The notes: generated from the sequence alone by a model not told the origin. A stretch of DNA of 64,000 bases from Pseudomonas sp. GM41(2012) (GCF_000282315.2 NZ_AKJN02000006.1:1798001-1862000), one strand, 5' to 3'. Numbered from the stretch's first letter, positions 10,953 through 22,716 are shown. Numbers and translations are program-made.

Positions 10953-12098
10953 ATGCGTGATCCAGCCCCTTCTGACACACAAAAGAAGCGCGTCATTGTC
11001 GGCATGTCCGGCGGCGTGGACTCTTCCGTTTCCGCTCTCCTGCTGATCGAGCAGGGTTATGAGGTGGAAGGCCTGTTCATGAAGAACTGGGAAGAAGACG
11101 ATGGAACGGAATACTGCACCGCCATGGATGACCTGGCGGACGCTCAGGCCGTGTGCGACAAGATTGGCATCAAGCTGCACACCGCCAACTTCGCCGCCGA
11201 GTACTGGGACAACGTGTTCGAGCACTTCCTGGCCGAATACAAGGCCGGTCGCACGCCGAACCCGGACATCCTGTGCAACCGCGAGATCAAGTTCAAGGCG
11301 TTCCTCGACTACGCCATGATGCTCGGCGCCGACCTGATCGCCACCGGTCACTACGTGCGTCGCCGCGACATCGATGGTCGCACCGAGCTGCTCAAGGGCC
11401 TGGACCCGAACAAGGACCAGAGCTACTTCCTGCACGCCGTCGGCGGTGAACAGATCGCCAAGACCCTGTTCCCGGTCGGCGAGCTGGAAAAACCCGAAGT
11501 GCGCGCGATTGCCGAGAAACACGAACTCGCCACCGCGAAGAAAAAGGATTCCACCGGAATCTGCTTTATCGGCGAACGCCGCTTCAGCGACTTCCTCAAA
11601 CAATACCTGCCGGCCCAGCCAGGCGAGATCAAGACCACCGAAGGTGAAGTTATCGGCCGTCATCACGGCTTGATGTATCACACCATCGGCCAGCGTCAGG
11701 GCCTGGGCATTGGCGGCTTGAAAGACGCCAGTGACGAGCCGTGGTACGTGCTGATCAAGGACCTGGAGCACAACGAGCTGATCGTTGGCCAAGGCAATGA
11801 CCATCCGTATCTGTTCTCCCGCGCCCTGCTCGCTTCAGACATCTATTGGGTCAACCCGATCGACTTGAGCGAACCGCGCCGGCTGACCGCCAAAGTCCGC
11901 TATCGCCAAAGCGACCAGCCCTGCACGCTGGAAAAAACCGCCACCGGCTACCGCGCGACCTTCGATGACCCGCAACGCGCGGTCACCCCAGGCCAGTCCG
12001 TGGTGTTCTACGACGGTGAAATCTGCCTCGGCGGCGGCGTGATCGAAGTCGCGGAGCCGTGGACCAGCAAAGGCACTCCTCAAGGCGAGCAGCAATGA
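10953..12098 (+). CDS. mnmA: tRNA-specific 2-thiouridylase MnmA
   Basis: Thiolates uridine 34 of tRNA-Glu, tRNA-Lys and tRNA-Gln using sulfur relayed from IscS through TusE, with ATP activation of the uridine. The 381-residue protein shows the PP-loop GMSGGVDSS at 17-25, the first catalytic cysteine C108 ([11 protein letters not shown]) and the second, persulfide-carrying cysteine C204 ([11 protein letters not shown]). The C-terminal beta-barrel segments ([14 protein letters not shown] and [13 protein letters not shown]) are intact. The stop codon overlaps the hflD start as ATGA, so translation of the two is probably coupled. Confidence 0.98.
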   Translation: MRDPAPSDTQKKRVIVGMSGGVDSSVSALLLIEQGYEVEGLFMKNWEEDDGTEYCTAMDDLADAQAVCDKIGIKLHTANFAAEYWDNVFEHFLAEYKAGRTPNPDILCNREIKFKAFLDYAMMLGADLIATGHYVRRRDIDGRTELLKGLDPNKDQSYFLHAVGGEQIAKTLFPVGELEKPEVRAIAEKHELATAKKKDSTGICFIGERRFSDFLKQYLPAQPGEIKTTEGEVIGRHHGLMYHTIGQRQGLGIGGLKDASDEPWYVLIKDLEHNELIVGQGNDHPYLFSRALLASDIYWVNPIDLSEPRRLTAKVRYRQSDQPCTLEKTATGYRATFDDPQRAVTPGQSVVFYDGEICLGGGVIEVAEPWTSKGTPQGEQQ

Positions 12099-12718
12099 GC
12101 CCGACTCAGGAGCAACTGACGGCACTGGGCGGCGTGTTCCTCGCCGCCGTGCTGGTCGACAAGATCGCCAAGACCGGTCAGACCGCCGAAGCCGGCCTGA
12201 CGTGCATGCTCGGTAGTCTGCTGATTCGCGACCCCAAGGACACTCTGGAAGTGTACGGCGGCGACGATATCAATCTGCGTGAAGGTTACCGCGCATTGAT
12301 CGGCGCCCTGGAACGAGACCCAAGCACCCTTCAGCGAGAGCCGCTGCGCTATGCGCTGGCGATGCTCGGCCTGGAGCGTCAGTTGGCCAAGCGCAACGAC
12401 ATGCTGGACGAGATCGGCAAGCGTTTGCCGCAGATTCAATCCCAGGTCGAGCACTTCGGCCCGGCTCACGAAAACGTCATAGCAGCGTGCGGCGCCCTGT
12501 ATCAGGACACCCTGAGCACCTTGCGCCAACGGATTCAGGTCCACGGCGACATGCGCAATCTGCAGCAACCGAGCAACGCTTCGAAAATCCGCGCCCTGTT
12601 GCTGGCCGGGATTCGATCGGCGCGCCTGTGGCGGCAGTTGGGCGGTCATCGCTGGCAGCTGGTGATCAGCCGTCGCAAGTTGCTGAAAGAGCTTTACCCG
12701 CTGATGCGCAGCAGCTGA
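12095..12718 (+). CDS. hflD: High-frequency lysogenization protein HflD homologue
   Basis: Helical, membrane-associated protein of 207 residues in the HflD (YcfC) family. In E. coli it binds phage lambda CII and affects lysogeny; its role in Pseudomonas is unknown. Family landmarks seen are [19 protein letters not shown] near the start, [32 protein letters not shown], and [20 protein letters not shown] near the end. The start is ATG 12095, overlapping the mnmA stop by four bases. Upstream in-frame codons lie inside mnmA and are ignored. purB begins 126 bases downstream. Confidence 0.93.
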   Translation: MSPTQEQLTALGGVFLAAVLVDKIAKTGQTAEAGLTCMLGSLLIRDPKDTLEVYGGDDINLREGYRALIGALERDPSTLQREPLRYALAMLGLERQLAKRNDMLDEIGKRLPQIQSQVEHFGPAHENVIAACGALYQDTLSTLRQRIQVHGDMRNLQQPSNASKIRALLLAGIRSARLWRQLGGHRWQLVISRRKLLKELYPLMRSS

Positions 12719-12757
12719 ACCGCGCCCGCAAGACCCTTTGTAATTTGTAACGCGTAA

Positions 12758-14215
<1,458 letters not shown>

Positions 14216-14237
14216 TCGACCGCTTTACCCTTTTGAG

Positions 14238-14262
14238 ACGCCCGGCAGCGCCGGGCGTTTTT
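14238..14262 (+). terminator. Terminator of purB
   Basis: ACGCCCGGC and GCCGGGCGT pair around an AGC loop and are followed by TTTTA, 23 bases after the purB stop. Confidence 0.9.
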
Positions 14263-14301
14263 ATTCCCGTCTGAAAAGTGCATTTTTTCAATAGGTTACA
14301 C

Positions 14302-15471
14302 ATGAATCCTGATATTCCTCTTCAACTTCTGGGCGGCATCACGGCGCGCGAATTCCTGCGTGACTACTGGCAGAAAAAACCGCTGCTGATCCGCCAGGCG
14401 ATCCCTGATTTCGAAAGCCCGATCGACCCAGACGAACTGGCCGGCCTGGCGCTGGAAGAAGAAGTTGAATCGCGCCTGGTGATCGAACACGGCGAGCGTC
14501 CTTGGGAAATGCGTCGCGGCCCGTTTGCCGAAGACGAATTCAGCAAGTTGCCGGAAACCGAGTGGACCCTGCTGGTGCAAGCGGTCGACCAATTCGTGCC
14601 AGAAGTCAGCGAGTTGCTGGAAAACTTCCGCTTCCTGCCGAGCTGGCGCGTCGACGACGTGATGATCAGCTTCGCCGCCCCGGGTGGCAGTGTCGGTCCG
14701 CACTTCGATAACTACGATGTGTTCCTGCTGCAAGGTCACGGCAAGCGCAACTGGAAGATTGGCCAGATGTGCGACTCCGAGAGCAAGCTGCTGCCACACG
14801 CCGACCTGCGCATCCTCGCCGACTTCGAAGCCACCGATGAGTGGGTTCTGGAACCGGGCGACATGCTCTACCTGCCGCCGCGCCTGGCCCATTGCGGCGT
14901 TGCGGTGGATGACTGCATGACCTACTCGGTCGGCTTCCGCGCCCCGAGCGCCTCTGAAGTGCTGACTCACTTCACCGACTTCCTCAGCCAGTTCCTGACC
15001 GATGAAGAACGCTACACCGATGCCGACGCCCTGCCGGCGGTCGATCCACACCAGATTCAGCACGACGCCCTTGATCGCCTGAAAGCTTTGCTGGCCGAGC
15101 ACATGAGCGACGAGCGCCTGCTGCTGACCTGGTTCGGCCAGTACATGACCGAGCCGCGCTACCCGGAACTGGTCGTCGGCCCGGAAGAAGTCGAAGAAGA
15201 AGACTTCCTCGCGAGCCTGGAACAAGGCGCTGTGCTGATCCGCAACCCAAGCGCACGCATGGCCTGGTCCGAAGTCGATGACGACCTGCTGCTGTTCGCC
15301 AGCGGCCAGAGCCGTTACCTGCCGGGCAAACTGCGCGAGCTGCTGAAATTGATCTGCGCTGCCGACGCCCTGCACACCGATAACCTCGGTGACTGGCTGA
15401 GCGACGAAGACGGCCGCGGCCTGCTGTGCGAGCTGGTCAAGCAAGGCAGCCTGGGGTTTGCTGATGAATAA
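14302..15471 (+). CDS. roxA: Cupin-domain 50S ribosomal protein L16 arginine hydroxylase (RoxA/YcfD type)
   Basis: JmjC-like 2-oxoglutarate/Fe(II) oxygenase of 389 residues, slightly longer than E. coli RoxA (373). The iron triad is visible as H134 and D136 (VGPHFDNYDVF) with H197 (RLAHCGV); the stretch GHGKRNWKIG follows the first two, as in YcfD. The E. coli enzyme hydroxylates an arginine of ribosomal protein L16. The remaining C-terminal part corresponds to the dimerisation and winged-helix regions. ATG 14302 is chosen with AGG six bases upstream; a GTG at 14278 is in frame but lacks support. The stop overlaps the downstream GNAT start by eight bases. Confidence 0.9.
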   Translation: MNPDIPLQLLGGITAREFLRDYWQKKPLLIRQAIPDFESPIDPDELAGLALEEEVESRLVIEHGERPWEMRRGPFAEDEFSKLPETEWTLLVQAVDQFVPEVSELLENFRFLPSWRVDDVMISFAAPGGSVGPHFDNYDVFLLQGHGKRNWKIGQMCDSESKLLPHADLRILADFEATDEWVLEPGDMLYLPPRLAHCGVAVDDCMTYSVGFRAPSASEVLTHFTDFLSQFLTDEERYTDADALPAVDPHQIQHDALDRLKALLAEHMSDERLLLTWFGQYMTEPRYPELVVGPEEVEEEDFLASLEQGAVLIRNPSARMAWSEVDDDLLLFASGQSRYLPGKLRELLKLICAADALHTDNLGDWLSDEDGRGLLCELVKQGSLGFADE

Positions 15472-15889
15472 AATTCACGTACGTGTCGCAGACTGGCAAA
15501 AGGACAACGCCGAGATCCGGCGCATTCGTGAGACGGTGTTCATCGCCGAGCAATCCGTTCCGCCTGAGCTGGAATGGGATGCTGATGACGCAACGGCGGT
15601 GCATTTCCTGGCCTTCGAAGGCGACTTTCCGATTGGCACCGCCCGCCTGCTACCCGACGGCCACGTCGGCCGGGTGTCGGTGCTGAAAGACTGGCGCGGC
15701 TTGAAAGTCGGCGATGCGCTGATGCAAGCGGTAATCGGTGAAGCCGAGAATCGCGGGCTGAAGCAGCAGATGCTGAGCGCGCAGGTACAAGCCACGGCGT
15801 TCTATGAGCGCCTGGGCTTCAGCCTGGTCAGTGAGGAATTCCTGGAAGCAGGCATTCCACACGTAGACATGGTGCGGCACTCGACCTGA
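15464..15889 (+). CDS. GNAT-family N-acetyltransferase (ElaA/YjdJ-like)
   Basis: Single GNAT domain of 141 residues. The acetyl-CoA site is recognisable as VGRVSVLKDWRGLKVGDALM (motif A, R/Q-x-x-G-x-G/A form), and AFYERLGF is the usual motif B end. The acceptor substrate is unknown. The frame also opens at TTG 15458, but ATG 15464 has GGGG upstream at a suitable distance. It overlaps roxA by eight bases, so the two are probably translated from one message. A hairpin repeat and a terminator follow. Confidence 0.88.
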   Translation: MNKIHVRVADWQKDNAEIRRIRETVFIAEQSVPPELEWDADDATAVHFLAFEGDFPIGTARLLPDGHVGRVSVLKDWRGLKVGDALMQAVIGEAENRGLKQQMLSAQVQATAFYERLGFSLVSEEFLEAGIPHVDMVRHST

Positions 15890-15893
15890 CACC

Positions 15894-15925
15894 CTGTGGT
15901 GAGGGGGCTTGCCCCCTCACCACAG
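15894..15925. repeat. Single perfect hairpin, GTGGTGAGGGGGC type
   Basis: CTGTGGTGAGGGGGC and its complement are separated only by TTG. It belongs to the same broad family as the REP at 62163-62300 (GGCGAGGGGGCTTGCCCCC core). Confidence 0.75.
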
Positions 15926-15935
15926 AGAACACCAC

Positions 15936-15971
15936 AAAACGCCCCGCCATCTTCGGATGCCGGGGCGTTTT
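15936..15971 (+). terminator. Terminator with C(UUCG)G tetraloop
   Basis: AAAACGCCCCG pairs with CGGGGCGTTTT, and the inner part closes with CTTCGG, a stable UUCG tetraloop. The flanking A and T runs would let it act in both directions. It ends the roxA-GNAT unit. Confidence 0.9.
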
Positions 15972-16051
15972 GCTGTCTACGATTCAACTTGCCCCACGCC
16001 GGGCCGACAAACTGGCAATATCAACACTTCAAGATGTCGGAGATAACGGAT

Positions 16052-16813
16052 ATGTCCCTACGCACCCTGCTCACCACGCTGCTGCTGACCTGCAGTTTTT
16101 CGGTCATGGCCGCCACCGAGATCGTGCCCCTGAACTACCACACCAGCGCCGACATGCTGCCGATGGCCCAGGATTTCATCGGCAAGGAAGGCCAGGTCAG
16201 CGCCTATGGCAACCAACTGATCGTCAATGCCGATCAGCGCAAGATCGACGAACTTAAAGCCCTGATTGCGCAACTCGACACCCAACCCAAGCGCCTGTTG
16301 ATCACCGTCGACACCAACGAAAACAACTTCCAGGGCGATCAGGGTTACTCGGTAAATGGCGCCAAACCGAGCCAGACTCGCATCATCAATCGCAGTACCG
16401 ACAGCCGTGACGGCGGGATTCAGCAGATCCAGGCCAGCGAAGGGACGCCGGCACTGATCCAGGTCGGCCAGAGCGTTCCGCTCACCAGCACACAGACCGA
16501 TTCCTACGGCGATCTGCGAAGCCAGACCGAATACCGCAACGTCACCCAGGGTTTCTACGTCACCGCCAGCGTCACCGGCGATATCGTTCACCTCGCGATC
16601 AGTACCAATCGTGACCGCATGAGCCAGGAACGTCCCGATGTAGTGAATGTGCAAAGTACCGACACAACTGTCACGGGACGACTGGGTGAATGGATCACCC
16701 TGGCCGGCGTGAACCGCCAGACTCAGGCCGACAAACAGGGCCAGACCCGCAGCTACTCGACTCAGGGCCGGGATGACATGACCCTGCGGGTGAAAGTCGA
16801 TACTTTGGACTAA
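16052..16813 (+). CDS. Exported protein with secretin/NolW-like N domain
   Basis: Protein of 253 residues with a clear signal peptide (hydrophobic core about 4-17, probable cleavage after VMA near residue 20). Residues about 25-80 read like a short secretin N domain: YHTSADMLPMAQDFIGKEGQ, then the strand-rich NQLIVNADQRKIDELKALIAQLDTQPKRLLITV. No secretin barrel or assembly genes are present, so it is not itself a full pore. The function is unknown; a periplasmic partner of a secretion or pilus system is possible. ATG 16052 has GGAG nine bases upstream; another ATG at 16034 would add six residues before the signal. Confidence 0.8.
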   Translation: MSLRTLLTTLLLTCSFSVMAATEIVPLNYHTSADMLPMAQDFIGKEGQVSAYGNQLIVNADQRKIDELKALIAQLDTQPKRLLITVDTNENNFQGDQGYSVNGAKPSQTRIINRSTDSRDGGIQQIQASEGTPALIQVGQSVPLTSTQTDSYGDLRSQTEYRNVTQGFYVTASVTGDIVHLAISTNRDRMSQERPDVVNVQSTDTTVTGRLGEWITLAGVNRQTQADKQGQTRSYSTQGRDDMTLRVKVDTLD

Positions 16814-17307
16814 ACCACCGAAAACTGACTGATTAGTCGTATTAGACCAAAGATGTAGTGCCATAAAAAAAGCACTACAAAACGTTTGACGATACAAAAA
16901 AGCAAAGGCATGATGGCCTCGCTCCCGCTAATCAGGGGCCCTGGCAAGGGCCTTCGAGGCGCCGTTCGCACCTACCCCGCGAGCCGCTTCGTGTCTGTAC
17001 CGCCCACAAGGTGTGTTTGACGAGGTTGCCGACTGGAACGAAGTTGTCCCGAGGGACGGAAGCGTAATTAGGTAACCCGGCTCCACACTGAAGTTCGTAC
17101 CAAGGCCCACGACGCCCGAATGCGCTCGACAGTTCGCCCTTACCTGCTCACTTCCCCTCGAGCCCATCGTTCATCCCGTCGCCACCCCCGCCGAATCCGA
17201 CTTGACCACCTAAGCTTCTGGTCAGCGAGCAGCCTTTTACGCTTCTAATGCGTATTTGGCAGGAGCAGGAATTTTCCACCCAGACCTATGCGACGAGGTT
17301 TATCTCC
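16814..17307. other. Gap upstream of aceA with a palindrome and a small hairpin
   Basis: No gene is seen in this 494-base gap. It holds the inverted repeat TGTAGTGC / GCACTACA at 16854-16879 around an A-rich ten-base spacer, and a small GGCCCT-GGCA-AGGGCC hairpin at 16936-16951. The gap is probably the regulatory region of aceA. No convincing -35/-10 pair was found by eye. Confidence 0.5.
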
Positions 17308-18633
17308 ATGGCACTGACACGCGAACAGCAAATTGCAGCCCTCGAAAAAGATTGGGCTGAAAACCCACGCTGGAAAGGCGTGACACGCGCTTACTCCGCT
17401 GCTGACGTCGTCCGCCTGCGTGGCTCGGTTCAACCTGAGCACACCTTTGCAAAATTGGGCGCCGAGAAGCTTTGGAACCTGGTAACCCAGGGCGCCAAGC
17501 CGTCCTTCCGTCCTGAGAAAGATTTCGTCAACTGCATGGGCGCCCTGACCGGCGGCCAGGCTGTACAACAAGTTAAAGCCGGTATCCAGGCGATCTACCT
17601 GTCGGGCTGGCAAGTCGCTGCGGACAACAACTCCGCCGAATCGATGTACCCGGACCAGTCGCTGTACCCGGTGGATTCGGTTCCAACCGTGGTCAAGCGC
17701 ATCAACAACTCGTTCCGTCGTGCTGACCAGATCCAATGGAAAGCCGGTAAAGGCCCGGGCGACGAAGGCTACATCGACTACTTCGCTCCAATCGTGGCTG
17801 ACGCTGAAGCCGGTTTCGGCGGCGTACTGAACGCTTACGAGCTGATGAAAAGCATGATCGAAGCAGGCGCCGCTGGCGTTCACTTCGAAGACCAACTGGC
17901 TTCCGTGAAAAAATGCGGCCACATGGGTGGCAAGGTGCTGGTTCCTACCCAGGAAGCTGTACAGAAGCTGACCGCTGCCCGTCTGGCGGCTGACGTTGCC
18001 GGTACTCCGACTATCATCCTGGCTCGTACCGACGCTAACGCGGCTGACCTGCTGACTTCGGACTGCGACCCGTACGACCAGCCATTCGTGACTGGCGAAC
18101 GTACTCAGGAAGGCTTCTACAAAGTGCGCGCCGGTCTCGACCAGGCCATCGCTCGCGGCCTGGCTTACGCTCCGTACGCCGACCTGATCTGGTGCGAAAC
18201 CGCCAAGCCGGATCTGGACGAGGCTCGTCGCTTCGCTGAAGCGATCAAAAAGGAATACCCGGACCAACTGCTGTCGTACAACTGCTCGCCTTCCTTCAAC
18301 TGGAAGAAAAACCTGGACGACGCGACCATCGCCAAGTTCCAGCGCGAATTGTCTGCCATGGGTTACAAGCACCAGTTCATCACCCTGGCCGGCATTCACA
18401 ACATGTGGCACAGCATGTTCAACCTGGCGCACGACTACGCCCGTAACGACATGACTGCCTACGTGAAGCTGCAAGAGCAAGAGTTCGCTGACGCTGCCAA
18501 GGGTTACACCTTCGTGGCTCACCAGCAGGAAGTGGGCACCGGCTACTTCGACGACATGACCACCGTGATTCAAGGTGGCTCGTCTTCGGTGACCGCGCTG
18601 ACCGGTTCGACTGAAGAAGAACAGTTCCACTGA
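17308..18633 (+). CDS. aceA: Isocitrate lyase
   Basis: First enzyme of the glyoxylate shunt, splitting isocitrate into glyoxylate and succinate. The catalytic loop [10 protein letters not shown] places the active cysteine at C203, and the magnesium/substrate segments ([37 protein letters not shown]) are intact. Its 441 residues fit the E. coli-type enzyme (434); the P. aeruginosa enzyme, as I recall, belongs to a longer class. GAGG lies nine bases before ATG 17308. Standing alone between two terminators, it is probably monocistronic and responsive to acetate or fatty acids. Confidence 0.98.
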   Translation: MALTREQQIAALEKDWAENPRWKGVTRAYSAADVVRLRGSVQPEHTFAKLGAEKLWNLVTQGAKPSFRPEKDFVNCMGALTGGQAVQQVKAGIQAIYLSGWQVAADNNSAESMYPDQSLYPVDSVPTVVKRINNSFRRADQIQWKAGKGPGDEGYIDYFAPIVADAEAGFGGVLNAYELMKSMIEAGAAGVHFEDQLASVKKCGHMGGKVLVPTQEAVQKLTAARLAADVAGTPTIILARTDANAADLLTSDCDPYDQPFVTGERTQEGFYKVRAGLDQAIARGLAYAPYADLIWCETAKPDLDEARRFAEAIKKEYPDQLLSYNCSPSFNWKKNLDDATIAKFQRELSAMGYKHQFITLAGIHNMWHSMFNLAHDYARNDMTAYVKLQEQEFADAAKGYTFVAHQQEVGTGYFDDMTTVIQGGSSSVTALTGSTEEEQFH

Positions 18634-18700
18634 TCTGCTTCACCTGAGCAAACGGCCGTTGCGGACCGAATAGAAAGCTAACCGCATCGCCGCACATCTG

Positions 18701-18729
18701 ACGCCCCGACTGGTTCGGGGCGTTTTTTT
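18701..18729 (+). terminator. Terminator of aceA
   Basis: ACGCCCCGA and TCGGGGCGT pair around a five-base loop and are followed by a run of T. Confidence 0.92.
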
Positions 18730-18754
18730 GCCTGTATTTTCAACACCACGCAAA

Positions 18755-18847
18755 TTTGTAGGAGCAAGGCTTGCCCGCGATGAACGCGCCGCGGTGAGCC
18801 AGACGCACCGCATCATCGCTCATCGCGGGCAAGCCTTGCTCCTACAA
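18755..18847. repeat. REP pair, GTAGGAGCAAGGCTTGCCCGCGAT subtype
   Basis: Inverted arms of about 29 bases, beginning TTTGTAGGAGCAAGGCTTGC and ending with the complement, flank about 35 bases. The same subtype recurs at 43371-43459. Confidence 0.88.
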
Positions 18848-19260
18848 AAACACGGAAAAATCATTGATCCAGAGCAGTTTTCCAATCAGGAAAAAAGGGT
18901 AAAACGACCCCGCTCGCTACTTGCAGTAACGCGCATATAAGACAACTTTCCAGCCACTCACCCGCTAAACAGTTTAAAAACCGATCCAAACAATATTGAT
19001 TATCATTTAGACGCAACTATGTTCGTTACATTCCCTACAAAACATAATTGATGAAATGCCGGCTAATGCCCGAACGGCATGGGCTACAGGGTTTTGGAGG
19101 TGCGCTATGTCCTTATTCCTGTAAATAATTTCGCTATAGGAATTTTACTTGCACGGTGTTGTGCCATAAAATCAGCGGGATTGATTGCTGCGACATATCG
19201 TCACTGCTTTGTTTCTTTTTCAAGCTCAGAGACCTTTGCTCTCTGTTAAGGATTACCAGC
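18848..19260 (+). promoter_or_regulatory. Upstream region of the nuo operon
   Basis: This AT-richer stretch of 413 bases must contain the nuo promoter, but no consensus -35/-10 pair or clear ANR box stood out by eye. It contains a five-codon open frame (ATG 19107 to TAA 19124, MSLFL) preceded by a strong GGAGG with six-base spacing, possibly a translated leader. Confidence 0.45.
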
Positions 19261-19674
19261 ATGCCCGAAGCGACAGGACTCATGGCCCACAACTGGGGCT
19301 TTGCCATTTTCCTTCTGGGCGTCGTCGGCCTTTGCGCCTTCATGCTCGGCGTCTCCAGCCTCCTCGGGTCAAAAGCCTGGGGCCGCAGCAAAAACGAACC
19401 GTTCGAATCCGGCATGCTGCCTACAGGTGGCGCCCGTTTGCGGCTCTCTGCAAAATTCTATCTGGTTGCGATGCTCTTCGTGATCTTCGATATCGAAGCC
19501 CTTTTTCTCTTTGCCTGGTCTGTGTCCGTCCGCGAAAGCGGCTGGACCGGATTTGTCGAAGCTCTCGTTTTCATAGCAATTCTGTTGGCAGGTCTTGTCT
19601 ACCTATTTCGAGTGGGCGCCCTTGACTGGGCTCCGGCAGCTCGTCTTAAGCGGCAAGCGAAGCTGAAACAATGA
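19261..19674 (+). CDS. nuoA: NADH-quinone oxidoreductase subunit A
   Basis: Inner-membrane subunit of respiratory complex I, 137 residues with three transmembrane segments (about 12-34, 65-85 and 95-115). The family landmarks [20 protein letters not shown] and [19 protein letters not shown] are intact; the glutamate/aspartate-bearing loop between helices 1 and 2 helps shape the quinone-channel exit. The ATG at 19261 follows AAGGA by eight bases; the longer upstream frame is unconserved. It is the first gene of the 13-gene nuo operon. Confidence 0.98.
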   Translation: MPEATGLMAHNWGFAIFLLGVVGLCAFMLGVSSLLGSKAWGRSKNEPFESGMLPTGGARLRLSAKFYLVAMLFVIFDIEALFLFAWSVSVRESGWTGFVEALVFIAILLAGLVYLFRVGALDWAPAARLKRQAKLKQ

Positions 19675-19684
19675 GGCTTTGGCA

Positions 19685-20359
19685 ATGCAATACAATCTCA
19701 CCAGGATCGACCCCGATGCTCCTAACGAGCAGTATCCGATTGGCGAACGGGAAACCGTTTCCGATCCGTTAGAAGATCAAGTCCACAAAAACATTTTCAT
19801 GGGCAAGCTCGAAGACGTGCTTAACGGCACGATCAACTGGGGGCGCAAGAACTCCCTGTGGCCGTACAACTTCGGTCTTTCGTGCTGCTACGTGGAAATG
19901 ACCACCGCCTTCACGGCGCCCCACGACATCGCGCGCTTTGGCGCCGAGGTTATCCGGGCATCGCCGCGTCAGGCGGATTTCATGGTTATCGCCGGTACCT
20001 GCTTCATCAAGATGGCGCCGATCATTCAGCGTCTCTACGAGCAAATGCTCGAACCTAAATGGGTTATCTCCATGGGTTCGTGCGCCAACTCCGGTGGCAT
20101 GTACGACATCTACTCCGTCGTTCAAGGGGTGGACAAGTTCCTGCCCGTGGACGTCTACGTGCCTGGCTGCCCGCCCCGCCCTGAAGCTTTTCTGCAAGGC
20201 TTGATGCTGTTGCAGGAGTCGATTGGACAGGAGCGTCGTCCGCTTTCCTGGGTCGTCGGCGATCAAGGCGTGTACCGCGCCGAGATGCCTTCGCAAAAGG
20301 AACAGCGCCGCGAACAGCGAATCGCAGTCACCAACCTGCGCAGCCCCGACGAAGTCTGA
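19685..20359 (+). CDS. nuoB: NADH-quinone oxidoreductase subunit B
   Basis: Peripheral-arm subunit carrying the terminal [4Fe-4S] cluster N2, which passes electrons to quinone. Its four ligands are visible: the tandem C67-C68 (GLSCCYVEM), C133 (GSCANSGG) and C162 ([11 protein letters not shown]). The length of 224 residues and sequence closely follow the P. aeruginosa protein. Start ATG 19685 is supported by GAGG eight bases upstream; the TTG at 19679 is in frame but not needed. It follows nuoA by ten bases. Confidence 0.98.
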   Translation: MQYNLTRIDPDAPNEQYPIGERETVSDPLEDQVHKNIFMGKLEDVLNGTINWGRKNSLWPYNFGLSCCYVEMTTAFTAPHDIARFGAEVIRASPRQADFMVIAGTCFIKMAPIIQRLYEQMLEPKWVISMGSCANSGGMYDIYSVVQGVDKFLPVDVYVPGCPPRPEAFLQGLMLLQESIGQERRPLSWVVGDQGVYRAEMPSQKEQRREQRIAVTNLRSPDEV

Positions 20360-20431
20360 TCCAGACCTGCTTCTTTTATAGAACGAGAACCTGGCTTCAT
20401 TCTTTACGTTGACCGAAAGCGATAAATAACC

Positions 20432-22216
20432 ATGACTACAGGCAGTGCTCTGTACATCCCGCCTTATAAGGCAGACGACCAGGATGTGGTCGTTGAACTG
20501 AACAACCGTTTTGGCCCTGAGGCGTTCACCGCCCAGCCTACCCGCACCGGCATGCCGGTGCTTTGGGTTGCCCGTGCCAAACTCGTCGAAGTCCTGACCT
20601 TCCTGCGCAACCTGCCCAAGCCGTACGTCATGCTCTATGACCTGCACGGCGTGGACGAGCGTCTGCGCACCAAGCGTCAAGGGCTGCCAAGCGGCGCCGA
20701 CTTCACAGTGTTCTATCACTTGATGTCGATCGAACGTAATAGTGACGTAATGATCAAGGTCGCCTTGTCCGAGAGCGACCTCAGCGTGCCGACCGTGACC
20801 GGCATCTGGCCAAACGCCAACTGGTACGAGCGTGAAGTGTGGGACATGTACGGCATCAACTTTGCCGGTCACCCGCACCTGACCCGCATCATGATGCCGC
20901 CGACCTGGGAAGGTCACCCGCTGCGCAAGGACTTCCCGGCCCGTGCCACCGAGTTCGACCCGTTCAGCCTGACCCTGGCCAAGCAACAGCTTGAGGAAGA
21001 AGCCGCGCGCTTCAAGCCTGAAGACTGGGGCATGAAGCGTTCCGGTGCGAACGAGGACTACATGTTCCTCAACCTCGGTCCTAACCACCCTTCCGCGCAC
21101 GGTGCGTTCCGCATCATTCTGCAGCTGGACGGTGAAGAAATCGTCGACTGCGTTCCGGACGTCGGTTACCACCACCGTGGTGCCGAGAAGATGGCCGAGC
21201 GTCAGTCCTGGCACAGTTTCATTCCGTACACCGACCGTATCGACTACCTCGGCGGCGTGATGAACAACCTGCCGTACGTGCTCTCGGTCGAGAAGCTGGC
21301 CGGCATCAAGGTGCCTGAGAAGGTCGACGTCATCCGCATCATGATGGCCGAGTTCTTCCGGATCACCAGCCACCTGCTGTTCCTGGGGACTTACATCCAG
21401 GACGTCGGCGCCATGACCCCGGTGTTCTTCACGTTCACCGACCGTCAGAAGGCGTACACGGTGATCGAAGCCATTACCGGCTTCCGTCTGCACCCGGCCT
21501 GGTACCGCATCGGTGGCGTCGCTCACGACCTGCCGCGCGGCTGGGAAAAACTGGTGAAAGACTTCATCGAGTGGATGCCAAAGCGTCTGGACGAATACCA
21601 GAAAGCCGCACTGGACAACAGCATCCTGCGTGGCCGGACCATCGGCGTCGCCGCCTACAACACCAAAGAAGCCCTGGAATGGGGCGTCACCGGTTCCGGC
21701 CTGCGTTCGACCGGTTGCGATTTCGACCTGCGTAAAGCTCGCCCGTACTCCGGTTACGAGAACTTCGAATTCGAAGTGCCGCTGGCGGCCAATGGCGATG
21801 CCTACGACCGTTGCATCGTGCGTGTCGAAGAAATGCGCCAGAGCCTGAAGATCATCGAGCAGTGCATGCGCAACATGCCGGAAGGCCCGTACAAGGCGGA
21901 TCACCCGCTGACCACGCCGCCACCGAAAGAGCGCACCCTGCAGCACATCGAGACCCTGATCACGCACTTCCTGCAAGTTTCGTGGGGCCCGGTCATGCCG
22001 GCCAACGAATCCTTCCAGATGATTGAAGCGACCAAGGGCATCAACAGTTATTACCTGACGAGCGATGGCGGCACCATGAGCTACCGCACCCGGATTCGCA
22101 CCCCAAGCTTCCCGCACCTGCAGCAGATCCCTTCGGTGATCAAAGGCAGCATGGTCGCGGACTTGATCGCGTACCTGGGTAGTATCGATTTCGTTATGGC
22201 CGACGTGGACCGCTAA
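20432..22216 (+). CDS. nuoC: NADH-quinone oxidoreductase fused subunit C/D
   Basis: Single 594-residue protein joining NuoC (about 1-190) and NuoD (about 205-594), the fused form usual in gammaproteobacteria (nuoCD). The NuoC part shows [23 protein letters not shown]; the NuoD part shows the quinone-site segment [15 protein letters not shown], the [13 protein letters not shown] motif ([15 protein letters not shown]), and the C-terminal GEG-like [16 protein letters not shown]. The NuoD half lines the quinone pocket next to NuoB. A 72-base gap separates it from nuoB. The Shine-Dalgarno is weak. Confidence 0.98.
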   Translation: MTTGSALYIPPYKADDQDVVVELNNRFGPEAFTAQPTRTGMPVLWVARAKLVEVLTFLRNLPKPYVMLYDLHGVDERLRTKRQGLPSGADFTVFYHLMSIERNSDVMIKVALSESDLSVPTVTGIWPNANWYEREVWDMYGINFAGHPHLTRIMMPPTWEGHPLRKDFPARATEFDPFSLTLAKQQLEEEAARFKPEDWGMKRSGANEDYMFLNLGPNHPSAHGAFRIILQLDGEEIVDCVPDVGYHHRGAEKMAERQSWHSFIPYTDRIDYLGGVMNNLPYVLSVEKLAGIKVPEKVDVIRIMMAEFFRITSHLLFLGTYIQDVGAMTPVFFTFTDRQKAYTVIEAITGFRLHPAWYRIGGVAHDLPRGWEKLVKDFIEWMPKRLDEYQKAALDNSILRGRTIGVAAYNTKEALEWGVTGSGLRSTGCDFDLRKARPYSGYENFEFEVPLAANGDAYDRCIVRVEEMRQSLKIIEQCMRNMPEGPYKADHPLTTPPPKERTLQHIETLITHFLQVSWGPVMPANESFQMIEATKGINSYYLTSDGGTMSYRTRIRTPSFPHLQQIPSVIKGSMVADLIAYLGSIDFVMADVDR

Positions 22217-22218
22217 GC

Positions 22219-22716
22219 ATGAACAGCACGCTTATCCAGACAGACCGTTTCGCCCTGAGCGAAACCGAGCGCTCGGCCATCGAGCACGAGCTGCATCACT
22301 ACGAAGACCCGCGCGCGGCGTCGATCGAAGCCCTGAAGATCGTCCAGAAGGAACGTGGCTGGGTGCCTGATGGCGCGCTCTACGCCATCGGCGAAATCCT
22401 CGGCATCCCGGCCAGCGACGTTGAAGGGGTGGCGACGTTCTATAGCCAGATCTTCCGTCAGCCGGTCGGCCGTCACATCATTCGCGTCTGCGACAGCATG
22501 GTCTGCTACATCGGTGGCCATGAATCGGTAGTCAGCGAAATCCAGAGCAATCTGGGCATCGGCCTGGGTCAGACCACCGCCGACGGTCGTTTCACCCTGC
22601 TGCCGGTCTGCTGCCTCGGCAACTGCGACAAGGCGCCGGCGTTGATGATCGACGACGACACTTTCGGTGATGTGCAGCCTGCCGGCGTTGCCAAATTGCT
22701 CGAGGGCTACGTATGA
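22219..22716 (+). CDS. nuoE: NADH-quinone oxidoreductase subunit E
   Basis: Thioredoxin-fold subunit of the NADH-dehydrogenase module carrying the [2Fe-2S] cluster N1a. The four cysteine ligands are in [12 protein letters not shown] and [15 protein letters not shown]. The 165 residues match the family. It begins two bases after the nuoCD stop, and its own TGA overlaps the nuoF ATG as ATGA. Confidence 0.98.
   Translation: MNSTLIQTDRFALSETERSAIEHELHHYEDPRAASIEALKIVQKERGWVPDGALYAIGEILGIPASDVEGVATFYSQIFRQPVGRHIIRVCDSMVCYIGGHESVVSEIQSNLGIGLGQTTADGRFTLLPVCCLGNCDKAPALMIDDDTFGDVQPAGVAKLLEGYV

Noticed and set aside
18848..19260. ANR/FNR box upstream of nuoA
   Set aside because: Several TTGAT-like half sites occur (near 18990 and 19180), but none has a partner ATCAA at the required spacing.
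19769..22117. 782-codon minus-strand frame opposite nuoB and nuoCD
   Set aside because: It is antisense to two highly conserved complex I genes and looks like a GC-driven shadow frame.
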